Of a DNA stretch of 64,000 nucleotides, positions 55,022 to 64,000 are shown one piece after another. The DNA lies in contig OY744462.1 in NCBI GenBank assembly GCA_963556145.1, positions 5,022,001 to 5,086,000 of the forward strand. Reading direction: 5' to 3'. The first letter of the stretch is position 1. Each line of letters begins with the position of its first letter. Source of the stretch: Hygrocybe punicea (Eukaryota > Basidiomycota > Agaricomycetes > Agaricales > Hygrophoraceae). Made by a program: the position numbers and the translations under genes. The notes below the pieces were generated by a model. That model was given only the letters and a program-made list of their open reading frames with translations, was not told the DNA's origin and searched no databases.

Positions 55022-56418
55022 TTACAGGCGGCTGGTCTTGTAGTCCCGCCTCAACATCGCCAACCTTGAGGTCAACCATTCGAGATCGACACGGAGCCGC
55101 TGAAACTCTTGACCGAAGTGGACGAGGTGACGGTTGACATTGGTGCCCAGGGCTCCCAGCTCCTCCGTAAGGACCGCCAGCCACGCCGACACCTGCTCGT
55201 AATTCTCCATCATCAAGACGAACGGGTTTGCTGCCGAGGCTGCCCTAAGCCTTTTCGTTGGCTGCTCTTCCTCTGACTCCTCCTCGTCTTCGTCATTGTC
55301 CTCGACCGATTCCACATCCTCGACCCGTGGTTTGCTTGTTGAGGCCCAGGCAGGCCTACTGCGGATCGGCTTTGTCGTGAACGACAACAGCTTCCTCATG
55401 CCGACCCCGACCTCTTTGCCCTTTCCGGTATCCACCTTGCGCCGACCCCCGCCTGTCCGGTGTGTAGTGTTAGTACATCTTTTCTTCAGCCTCCGGCATC
55501 GTTCGCACACGTAGCCCATGATGCCTCGACACGCCTCTTGAGCCTTGACGCAGTTGGTGCAGGCTTGTAGGGGAAACGGCCTGGTGAACTGTTACCAGGA
55601 TCAGTGACTAAAGAACAAATGAACCGACACAGGAACTCACCGTCGTACTAGCCAAATCTCTGATCTCTACGCCCAGCATATCTACGTCTTCTACATCGGC
55701 CGGTGTCTCTGGTGCCGGGTCGACGGGGCCTTCCTCTGGCCCAACTGTGACTTCGCCTTCTGGAATCGACTCAGTCCCTGGTTCACCCGCAACCGATGCG
55801 TTTGCTTCAGCTCGCTGTTCCTCGCTGAGCTGCCGCCGATACGTGGCTCCATCCCTTTCAACCCGGTCCACTTCTTGAGTCCAGTGCTGCCCATGCTGTT
55901 CTATTCTAAGCCGCTCCTGCCTTTCCTCTGCCGCCTTTCGCCTTTTCTCCACCTCCACTCGTGCCTTTGCCTCTGCCAACCATCTGGCCTCCTCTTCCCA
56001 CGTAGCTGCTTCCTCATCCACCCACCGTCTAGCTTCTTCCTTTTCCTGCCTCTCTCGGTCCGCCGCTTCTTTCAGCCACTCTTCAACATCGTTAGCGTAC
56101 GATTGGCGGTCGGCCCATAGTGGTGGCGTTACTGGCCTCGTACCACCAGCTCGGAGTTCTGCGACGATTCCATGATAAGCACACTAGTGGGACGACATGA
56201 GCTATCTTAGGACATGCGTAATCAATCGGGAAACTCACCAGCGCTTTCTTGCGGCCGCTTAACCATTGCTGGGCCATCCCCTCATTGCCGTCTACCATTG
56301 TAACGAGATCGTCATTGTGAAACACGGTGACCGCGTTAACAGCCTCTTCGTAGTCTGCCTGGACATCGGGTTCGATGCTTTCAACAAAGGCGAGGAAATT
56401 GTTGTAGATTTGGGACAT
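55022..56418 (-). CDS. antisense accessory gene with Zn(II)2Cys6 cluster, Gypsy A (intact)
   Basis: Exons 56418-56239, 56183-55641 and 55588-55022, introns of 55 and 52 bp at the same places as in copy C. Exons 1 and 3 have the same length as in C (180 and 567 bp); exon 2 is nine bases longer (three codons, ASV). The product is 429 aa. The cluster is kept (CTNCVKAQEAC, CERCRRLKKRC), as are the coiled coils. There are many amino-acid changes (e.g. Arg to Trp) but no stop and no shift, although gag and pol of this copy have several. This contrast suggests that the gene was kept under selection or mutated less, and supports it being a real gene. Confidence 0.87.
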
Positions 56419-56588
56419 GGTGGGTGTGTGATGGTGTAGAGGAAAGGTCGGATCAACAACGAGATTTTATTTATTTTATTTACTTTGCCATTGTTTGGCC
56501 ACTCATGTGATTGGCCACATTCGCAACCCGCATTTGGAAACCCCATATTCTCGACCACGGATGGTCTCTATTAGAAGACCCAAGGAGA

Positions 56589-57373
56589 TGTAGAGGGTCC
56601 TCGACCCTCTGAGGCCGTAACATCGATATCTAGCGAATCCGCTCGAACCCAACGTCTCTAGCAATCTATGCTCGAACCCGACGCAACCCGACGCAACCCG
56701 ATGCATACCGACTAGCACGGCCGCTCACGTACCTGGTCAGTCCATCTCCTAAACTCACGGAACTTCAAATATCAAAGATAGATCTCATCGGAGTGGGATC
56801 CCGACATCGGACTTGCCTTATTCACGTCTAGCGTCTCCCTTATGGAGATATAGTAAAGTATATTACATCTTTTACGGTTTTTATATCTTCCACCCATTTT
56901 CCCTGTCATCGTCGCCTCGCAACGCTCTTCATACTTCCCCATTTTTATTCTCCTTTGTTTCCTCTCATCGGCCGAGGACTCTCGTCCGAATCTAGGTACA
57001 GAAATTTGTAGTATAAAAACGGTGCCCAAGCGCCGTCTCTGAATAAGAAACCAGTTCCCCCGTTTCCTCTCTCTGAGAATCAGCCTCTCAGTAAAATCCA
57101 TCGCACACACTACTCGTCGGTTTCCTCGACGCTCTCCCCGTCCTTCTACCGTCTTAATCTCTACGTTTCTCGTCACCCGACACCCGACCCGCCGTACCCG
57201 ACACCGTCGGCTTCGACCGGCCTCGATAGATTTCAGTAGTTTACTTGGTGGCTTCTTATCATTTATATCCTATCATCTTACTGAAGCTCGCTAGACTATT
57301 CCTAGTCACTTTCACACTGACCCCCACAGGCTTAGGATTACTATTCCGCAGCCACCCCAACCTTGCCTTTACA
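56589..57373 (+). repeat. 3' LTR of Gypsy A
   Basis: 785 bp, TGTAGAGGGTCC to TTGCCTTTACA, with TATA box at 57012. It is followed by CCGC (57374-57377), the right copy of A's target duplication. Confidence 0.93.
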
Positions 57374-57523
57374 CCGCAACCGCAACCACAGCAGCAGCAG
57401 CAGCAACAGCAACGCTGGCAGCAGCAGTAGAGCAACACCGGCAGCAGCAGCCACCTGCCGCATCAAACGCGGATGATCGCGACCATTGTCACCTCCACCA
57501 CCACTTACAACACCAACACCAAT

Positions 57524-57569
<46 letters not shown>

Positions 57570-57640
57570 CGGGGAGTTGAAGGCTGGGAGGGTGGTGCAC
57601 CCACCTACCGGCCCAGGTACATCCCTCATGAACACGCCCT
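57374..57640. repeat. CAG and CAA triplet microsatellites in the hAT element
   Basis: CAG/CAA-rich sequence at 57390-57430 continues the block at 26000-26121 that Gypsy A split. A pure run of about 15 CAA units lies at 57523-57570. Frames across it are poly-Gln, poly-Asn or poly-Thr and are not taken as genes. Confidence 0.88.
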
Positions 57641-57965
57641 AGCCACGTCAATTGATGTGCGGATGCCCATAGGAAGTCCCCAGCCCCATCCAACCTCGCG
57701 AAAACAGACAGAGCACATCAATTGACGTGCCCTGTTCTTCGCAAGGTCATCAGCACGCGCGGACGCCCATGGAAAGTCCCCGGCCCCATCCAACCTTGCG
57801 GAAACAGACGGAGCGTGTCAATTGACGCGTCCCCGTTCTTTGCGAGGTAGGTAACACATGCGGATGCCCATGGGAAGTGCCTGGCCCCAACCCAACCTCG
57901 CAAAAACAGACGGAGTGCCCCCCCATCTACCTTGTGAGGGTGACAGCCGCGTCAATTGATGCGCG
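57640..57965. repeat. ~95-bp tandem repeats in the hAT element
   Basis: Three to four degenerate units share TCAATTGATGTGC/TCAATTGACG, CGGATGCCCATRGGAAGT, CCCCATCCAACCT and AAAACAGACGGAG. The TCAATTGATGTGCG word also occurs inside the other hAT-like element near 3850. Confidence 0.7.
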
Positions 57966-58164
57966 TCTGGCCCGCACGAGGTATTTGGAGGTTGGTTCGC
58001 GGTTTGAACCGTGTTTGAATGCAGACTGAATGCCGTGGAACCATTCGACATGGTTCCGGTTCGGGTTTGGCATTTGGCTGAACCGAACCAACGGTTCCGG
58101 TTCCGGTTTTTCAAAAATAGCGAAAAACCGGACCGAACCGAACTTCGGCAACACTAATGAGCAG

Positions 58165-58919
58165 GTAGACCACATGGAGAGGGACTGAGTCTCAGCCAAT
58201 GACGAGTGGGACATTTTCCTGACAATATTGGCAGGCACGGGTGGGGATTTTGGGCGCGTGGAAGTGAAAGACCTCTATGTTGTTGGTCTCAGTGGTCACC
58301 TTTTTCGAAGTGGTGAGATCCTTCATATGACGGCGAGCATCGGACGACATGGCTAAGAGTTCTCGTTGTGAAATGCAAACCTGAGAATCGAGCACACGGT
58401 CAATGACAGATTTAGCGATACCGGGGTCCTCAATGGGGGCCTGGTAGCGGTATTGAGGATGTGACATGGGAAGGTTCTGGGGGGTGCGAGGCACGAAGGC
58501 GGTTGGCTTGGTTGGCCGCATATTCGAAGGGGGGACTATGGTGATTGGCTGCTTGTTGATAGGTCTAGCTGTTTTCTCAGCAGGTTTCATGGCAGGAACA
58601 GATGTGGAAGCGGCAGGCAGATTGGGATACATCTCTCTAGACTTGCCTTTCGCTTTTGAGGGGATTTCTACACCGTCGAATCTAACCCATTTATGAAGCT
58701 GCTGCACTTCGGCTTCCAAAACCTTGATCTGCTTGTTGTTGTTGTTGATGTCAGATGTTGTGGACTGAAAGATGTTGGCATACTCAGTGGTGACCTCAGG
58801 TTCATAGGTCGGTACTTCGATGGCGGAGACAAAGTTGGTTTTGATGTGAGGCGGGGGGTCGCGTTGGAACGGTTCTGTGGGGTTACAGGCAGGGGGAGCG
58901 TGGTTGCTGGGGTTCTCAG
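58165..58919 (-). pseudogene. gag/protease-start fragment of Gypsy copy H
   Basis: On the minus strand from 58919: HAPPACNPTEPFQRDPPPHI, YEPEVTTEYANIFQSTTSDI, the helix KQIKVLEAEVQQLHKWVRFD, the linker, VCISQRELLAMSSDARRHMK, and TRACQYCQENVPLVIG followed by a TGA. It aligns with copy C 38350-39100 and continues, across the hAT insertion, at 25520 downward. The zinc knuckle and everything upstream are missing because the fragment is cut at 58919 by minisatellite sequence. Confidence 0.87.
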
Positions 58920-59740
58920 TAGACCCAGTCGTTTTGGTTAACCCAATCGCAGATATAGTTGCAAAAGGTAGGTACACATAGCCCAGTTGCTTGCTGGGTG
59001 GGTAGGTTAACCCAAAAGACAGCTCTTGCTGGGGAAATGTGGGGTGGTAGGTTGACCCAGGTACAGCTCTTGCTGGTCAAGGGTGGCTGGGTGGGTCAAC
59101 CCGGTGTCAGCTCTGCCATGGGGTAGGTTAACCCAGGACAGCTATTCTGGATTGGTTGGGTTGACCTGGCTGCATCTATTGCTGCAGCACTGGGTTGACC
59201 ATGGACCAGCTCTTGCTGCAGGCTTGGGTTGACCTGGGTCCAGCTGTTGCTGCAGCACTGGGTTGACCCGGGCCCAGCACTTCCTGCAGGGGAGGGTGGC
59301 TGGGGTCCAGGTATTGCTGCAGCACTGGGTTGACCAGGTTTCAGCTATTGCTGCAGCACTGGGTCGACCCAGGTCCAGATATTGCTGCAGCACCAGGTTG
59401 ACCCGGATCCAGCGCTCGCTGCGGGCATTGGGTTGACCAGGATCTAGCTATTGCTGCAGCACTGGGTTGACCAGGGTCCAGCTATTGCTGCAGCCTTGGG
59501 TTGACCCAGGTCCCGCACTTGCTGCAGGGCTTGGGTTGAACAGGATCCAGCTCTTGCCGCAGCACCGGGCTGACCCAGGTCTAGCTATTGCTGCAGCACC
59601 GGGTTGACCTGGATCGAGCACTTGCTGTGGGGCTTGGGTTGAATGGGGTCCAGCTATTGCTGCAGCACTTGCTTTACCCAGGTCCAGCTCTTGCTGTAGG
59701 GTAGGTTGCCTGGTGTCCAGCCTGTCCTGTAGCATTGCAT
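58920..59740. repeat. 34-bp minisatellite, left array
   Basis: About 20 degenerate units of 34 bp, each with TTGCTGCAGCACTGGGTTGA followed by CCCAGGTCCAGCTA or close variants. Unit starts at 59179, 59213 and 59247 show the period. The first units (58940-59120) are more divergent. The array adjoins the broken end of copy H. Confidence 0.85.
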
Positions 59741-60606
59741 TGATTGCAGACCCACCGATGTAGCAGGATTGGGTACATGAGGGTCCAGCTATTGCTCCAA
59801 TATTGCATTCACATGGCCCTGCTCTTGCTGCAGAATTCCCTTGACCCTGGCCCAGCTCCCACTGCAGCATTGACTTGACCAGGGTCCAGCTTTTGCTGCA
59901 ATGTGGCCCCATGTCAGTGCAATGGATTGCCCCACATCTCACTCTGCCTGCATGTATTTAATGTTGACAGCATTGACAGAGCTCACAGCAGCTCAAGCCA
60001 ATATTTATTCAGAAACTGCCATATATATAAAATAATCAAAATATTTCAATCTGTACTGAACATAAATGTACCATGTAATATAATTTGAATGCAATTATTA
60101 AAAGCTCAGGGAATAGCAAAATTACACAATTATTATTTTGACAATGCACAATATCTTACTTTTACTATCAGCTATCAGCCATTACAGGAGTTACTTATCC
60201 CTAATGACAATCTATGGCAAAACCAGAAATTACCCCATTTGGAATATTGTGCTTTTCTATTTAATATTGCTCAATTCTCTATTGGAATATATATAACCTC
60301 ACTATTACTTAAAATACATACATTTAATGATTATTAAAATACATAATTAAATAGTAAAGGGCAGGAGGCAGGTGGGTGGGTGTGGGTGTGGGAGGAAGGT
60401 GGGTGTGGAGTGGGAGGAAGGTGGGTGTGGAGTGGGAGGAAGGTGGGTGTGGAGTGGGAGGAAGGTGGGAGTGGGAGAAGGGAGTGGGAGTGGGAGAAGT
60501 AGGAAGGTGGGAAGGCAGGAGGGAAGGGCAGCAGGGAGAGGGAGAGGGAGAGGGAGAGGGAGAGGGAGAGGGAGGAGGAGAGGGAGGAGAGTGGGATGTA
60601 CATACC
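59448..60606. repeat. left arm of a large inverted repeat
   Basis: Reading outward from the centre, the arm carries a G-rich repeat block (60360-60600), an AT-rich block (59940-60358) and minisatellite units. It matches 62623-63748 in inverse orientation. From 59448 to about 60340 the register is exact (paired positions sum to 123196 throughout), so there are no indels over some 900 bp, and the compared stretches are identical. Confidence 0.88.
60360..60600. repeat. GTGGGAGGAAGGTGGGTGTG and GAGAGG tandem repeats
   Basis: Three or four copies of a ~27-bp G-rich unit (60399-60466) followed by a GAGAGG hexamer run at 60533-60575. The counterpart at 62640-62830 has fewer units. The block directly follows a GTATGT donor-like site (minus strand, 60606), so it may lie in an intron. 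Confidence 0.8.
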
Positions 60607-61340
60607 TGTTGCATTCCCCTTGTCCTCGTCGTCTTCATCTACATCTCCGCCATCCTCGTACCCATTGTCTTCGTCCACGTCTCCGCCGTCCTCGTACCCA
60701 TTGTCTTCGTCTTCATCTATGTCTCCGCCGTCCCCGTCCCCATCATCCCCGTCCCCGTGTTCCGGTCCCTGTTGTTCCCGTTCCCCTCGTTCCCCTTGTC
60801 GTCGCCACCGTCCTCATGGACATCGTCATCCCCCCCAGTCCTCGTCGTCTGCTGGATTGTCATTGTCGTCTCCGTCGTCCTGTCATCTCCTTGCTGGATG
60901 TCTCCATCCCCATCGCCGTCCTCTGGCTCGTATGTGCCCTCACCGTCGTCGTTGCCGCTGTGGCTGTCTTGGCCATCTGTCTCAGTCATTGGCGCATCCT
61001 CATACCCGGCCTCGTTTCCGTGGCCATTTTCATCAGCATCCATTCTGTTTGCTGGGGTGGCCATGGCGTCGTTTTCTGGGCTGGTGTTGGTTGCAGTTCG
61101 GGTTCGCCTGTGTTTGTCGTGGGTGTAGCTATAATCATTAGCACACAGCTCATAAAAAAATTACAAAAAGACCTACCTCGGGTACTCTTCTGCACCCGTT
61201 TCGTGTTGTTGAAAACGAAGGAGTCGAACTCCAACCGGCAGTTGCCGACTTCCCAAACGGGTTCGAGTTGCCAAACATGGAAGTGTGGCTGAAGTTTTTG
61301 AATCTTCTAGCATGCACAACAAGGCATGTATACCCCAAGT
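60606..61340 (-). other. gene-like acidic exons, left copy
   Basis: On the minus strand a first exon-like part (to 61177, containing GCAACTCGAACCCGTTTGGG) is followed by a 48-bp GT-AG intron (61176-61129). A second part (61128-60606) made of Asp/Glu/Gly-rich codon repeats (e.g. DEDNGYEDGGDVDEDDEDKG) ends at a GTATGT donor. The right copy at 61985-62622 has the same arrangement. The frame does not stay open through the whole second part, so coding status is doubtful. I do not recognise a family. Confidence 0.35.
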
Positions 61341-61984
61341 GAGACCCTCAAAAGATGTAAATATAGTATACCTACTCTCATCTCAAATTTCGTATTTTAT
61401 CTGGCCCTGCATAAAGAGCTATTCACAATTTATTCCATTCCTCTGCCAGAATTTGCCCCTTAATGATCTAACTTTGTCTTAAAAGTCTGGAATTAATCTA
61501 AGGAGTACTTGAATAAGTACTCATTGTGGTACAAATAAGTGCCTGATCGTTGGTGGACCAGGACCTATGTTGCAGCCAGCAAATGCACAGAATTGTGCAT
61601 TGTGGCTGGGCCACACCTCAACCAAAGTCAAAATCCAAACTAGCTGCTTTACTTTGAACCTGTCGTTTCTTGGCTACAACAGATGTCTGGGACCACCAAG
61701 TGCCAGGCACTGATTGTCAATACAATAGATACTTTACATAGTAGTTTCACGATTATTCTCATATTTTTCAGAGCAATATTGGTAATGTTGCACCTTAAGG
61801 GTCTGAAATTGGCAGGGAGGTATTAATGAATCATGGATATCTCTCTATGTAGGCCATAATAAAATACAAAATTTGGGGAGGATGTAGTTAGAGGCTAATT
61901 CTATCCCTACATGGTCTTAAATGTGTTACACAGTTGTTGTGCTCCATGAAATTACACTGAGAAAAGTAAGATCTTGGTTACATA
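61341..61984. other. spacer between the two divergent gene-like copies
   Basis: AT-rich, no open frame, no repeat that I recognise. It would hold both promoters if the flanking units are genes. Confidence 0.4.
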
Positions 61985-62622
61985 TAAGGCAACTCGCACC
62001 TGTTTTGGCAATCGGCAACCTCCGGCATGGGTTCAAATCGTCGTGTACTCCACGATGCATCCATGAGAACAGCTACAGCAACAACATCAAGTAGAAGGTA
62101 AGTACAAGTCTCAAAACTTACTATCTATTGCTATGCTAACTAATATTGTTATTTTTATGTAGAACTTTCTCACTGCCGTGCCGGGAATGCCCCGCAACAC
62201 GCACATGTCACGTCAACGCCCAACTCGAGGGCCGAAACAACGGATGGCAGGCAACAACAACCACAAAGACGACAAGGGCAGAGACGACCAGCCAGGGGAC
62301 AACGACGGGATGACAGGACGACGGGGACGATGACGACCATCAGGGGGATGACGATGACCATCCAGGACGACAACAACCATCCAGGGGACGACGAGGACGA
62401 TGATGGGTACGGAGCCGTGGATGACAACGACAACGGGAACAACCGGGAACGGGAACGACAGGGACAGGTACGACGGGGATGAGGACAGCTGAGACGCAGA
62501 CGAAGACAATGAGGATGAGGACGAGGACGAGGACGAGGATGGCGAAGACGAAGACGAAGACAACAACAACGAGGACGGCGGAGACGCAGACGATGAGGAT
62601 GAGGACGACGCGAACAAGAGAG
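61985..62622 (+). other. gene-like acidic exons, right copy
   Basis: The first part shares GCAACTCG, ATCGGCAACCTCCGG and GGGTTC words with the left copy and ends at a GTAAGT donor (62098). A 65-bp intron ends at 62162. The second part starts NFLTAVPGMPRNTHMSRQRP and passes into GAC/GAG/GGA codon repeats that end at a GTATGT donor (62623). As in the left copy, the frame has stops. The identity to the left copy is far lower here than in the outer arms. Confidence 0.35.
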
Positions 62623-63748
62623 GTATGTACATCCCACCCCTACTCCCACTCTTCCTCCCTCTCCCTCTCCCTCTCCATCTCCGTCCGTCTCCGTCTCCCT
62701 CCTGCCCTTCCCTCCTGCCCTCCCTCCTTACCCTTCTCCCACTCCACACCCACCTTCCTCCCACTCCACACCCACCTTCCTCCCACTCCACACCCACCTT
62801 CCTCCCACACCCACACCCACCCACCTGCCTCCTGCCCTTTACTATTTAATTATGTATTTTAATAATCATTAAATGTATGTATTTTAAGTAATAGTGAGGT
62901 TATATATATTCCAATAGAGAATTGAGCAATATTAAATAGAAAAGCACAATATTCCAAATGGGGTAATTTCTGGTTTTGCCATAGATTGTCATTAGGGATA
63001 AGTAACTCCTGTAATGGCTGATAGCTGATAGTAAAAGTAAGATATTGTGCATTGTCAAAATAATAATTGTGTAATTTTGCTATTCCCTGAGCTTTTAATA
63101 ATTGCATTCAAATTATATTACATGGTACATTTATGTTCAGTACAGATTGAAATATTTTGATTATTTTATATATATGGCAGTTTCTGAATAAATATTGGCT
63201 TGAGCTGCTGTGAGCTCTGTCAATGCTGTCAACATTAAATACATGCAGGCAGAGTGAGATGTGGGGCAATCCATTGCACTGACATGGGGCCACATTGCAG
63301 CAAAAGCTGGACCCTGGTCAAGTCAATGCTGCAGTGGGAGCTGGGCCAGGGTCAAGGGAATTCTGCAGCAAGAGCAGGGCCATGTGAATGCAATATTGGA
63401 GCAATAGCTGGACCCTCATGTACCCAATCCTGCTACATCGGTGGGTCTGCAATCAATGCAATGCTACAGGACAGGCTGGACACCAGGCAACCTACCCTAC
63501 AGCAAGAGCTGGACCTGGGTAAAGCAAGTGCTGCAGCAATAGCTGGACCCCATTCAACCCAAGCCCCACAGCAAGTGCTCGATCCAGGTCAACCCGGTGC
63601 TGCAGCAATAGCTAGACCTGGGTCAGCCCGGTGCTGCGGCAAGAGCTGGATCCTGTTCAACCCAAGCCCTGCAGCAAGTGCGGGACCTGGGTCAACCCAA
63701 GGCTGCAGCAATAGCTGGACCCTGGTCAACCCAAGCCCTGCAGCAAGC
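62623..63748. repeat. right arm of the large inverted repeat
   Basis: Inverse match of 59448-60606: CT-rich repeats (62640-62830), the AT-rich block (62838-63256) and minisatellite units. The AT-rich block and at least 490 bp of the unit array are without indels relative to the left arm. Confidence 0.88.
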
Positions 63749-64000
63749 GCTGGATCTGGGTCAACCCGGTGCTGCAGCAATATCTGTACCTGGGTTAACC
63801 CAAGCCTGCAGCAATAGCTGGACCCCGGTCAACCCACGCCCCGCAGCAAGTGCTGGACCCCGGTCAACCTGCTGCTGCAGCAATATCTGGACCTGGGTTG
63901 ACCCAGTGCTGCAGCAAGAGCTGGACCCCGGTCAACCCAAGCCTACAGCAATAGCTGGACCCCGGTCAACCCAAGCCCCACAGCAAGTGCTGCACCCAGG
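63290..64000. repeat. 34-bp minisatellite, right array
   Basis: The same 34-bp unit as in the left array but inverted (GCAGCAATAGCTGGACC / GGTCAACCC). It continues to the end of the window, so the full length is unknown. Beyond about 63750 the order of unit variants differs from the left array. Confidence 0.85.

Larger units (their letters stand above)
26122..57373 (+). mobile_element. Gypsy copy A (family 1), host of nested insertions
   Basis: A complete LTR-gag-pol-antisense gene-LTR element inserted into the hAT element. Flanking CCGC at 26118-26121 and 57374-57377 is the target duplication. The 5' LTR is split (26122-26471 and 45890-46324) by chromovirus B. The 3' LTR is 56589-57373; both total 785 bp and differ by few, mostly C/T or G/A, changes. 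The internal region carries a solo miniature LTR in gag and a 1.95-kb miniature element in pol. The sense genes are broken, but the antisense gene is intact. Confidence 0.92.
25529..58156. mobile_element. non-autonomous hAT element, split by Gypsy A (own length ~1.37 kb)
   Basis: The left end TAGTGATGCCAAAGTTCGG and the right end read inward, TAGTGTTGCCGAAGTTCGG, form the terminal inverted repeat. ATGAGCAG stands directly outside both ends (25521-25528 and 58157-58164), a perfect 8-bp duplication as made by hAT transposases. Outside it the protease frame of copy H is continuous. Subterminal blocks at both ends are crowded with GGTTCGG/GAACCG words. The interior (25710-26121 plus 57374-57990) has CAG/CAA triplet repeats and ~95-bp tandem repeats. 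A short ATG|GTAAGT...TAG|AACAGC exon-intron-like start stands at 25843-25893, but no transposase is visible. Confidence 0.85.

Noticed and set aside
57341..57725. Poly-Cys/Val and poly-Gln frames
   Set aside because: They come from CAG and CAA triplet repeats inside the hAT element.
58920..59740. CRISPR-like array or telomere-type repeat (GGGTTG words)
   Set aside because: Units are directly tandem at 34 bp with no spacers, the genome is fungal, and the period does not fit a telomere hexamer.
60372..61292. Long plus-strand Gly/Arg/Val-rich frames
   Set aside because: They run through the G-rich repeat and antisense to the acidic exons; composition is dictated by simple repeats.

Overview
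The window is fungal, almost certainly from an Agaricomycete with a repeat-rich genome. It has GT-AG introns of 45-65 bp, one host-like gene tail resembling the basidiomycete DUF6698 family, and otherwise transposable elements of types common in that class. I see no rRNA, tRNA or prokaryotic feature. One run of exactly 100 N (23128-23227) marks a scaffold gap. Layout from left to right: 31-861 is the 3' end of the host-like gene. 1526-7942 (minus) is a decayed DIRS-type (tyrosine-recombinase) retrotransposon: gag, RT/RNase H, recombinase. The recombinase gene is cut by a non-autonomous hAT-like element (3035-4055, 8-bp target duplication) and by a solo LTR (2338-2996). 8200-12650 is non-coding, with a triplet microsatellite, a small MITE and a solo LTR (10406-11311). 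From 12658 to 58919 lies an old minus-strand Gypsy copy, here called H, that acts as host for most later insertions. It holds an 788-bp foldback element (13834-14621), a cluster of second-family Gypsy pieces (15459-24181) and a non-autonomous hAT element (25529-58156, perfect 8-bp target duplication). The hAT element contains Gypsy A (26122-57373). Gypsy A's 5' LTR contains chromovirus B (26472-45884, minus). Chromovirus B contains the young, intact Gypsy C (35877-45725) in its 5' LTR and a non-autonomous LTR element D (30246-32868) in its pol gene. A also carries a miniature LTR element and the solo LTR of the same family. This gives five levels of nesting, each junction (except H) supported by target duplications or rejoined reading frames. 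58920-64000 is a large inverted duplication with a 34-bp minisatellite, an AT-rich block and gene-like acidic exons facing away from each other. The main biological finding is an extra three- or four-exon gene on the antisense strand between pol and the 3' LTR of two diverged Gypsy families (copies C, A, the remnant in H, and the second-family copy at 17833-19056). It encodes a coiled-coil protein with a Cys6 cluster. In C and A the cluster fits the fungal Zn(II)2Cys6 DNA-binding consensus, exon structure is identical and the frame is kept, although the sense genes of A are broken. Other notable points are 4-bp target duplications centred on CpG for these Gypsy-like elements, decay by CGA-to-TGA stops, and a primer-binding site shared by autonomous and non-autonomous elements.
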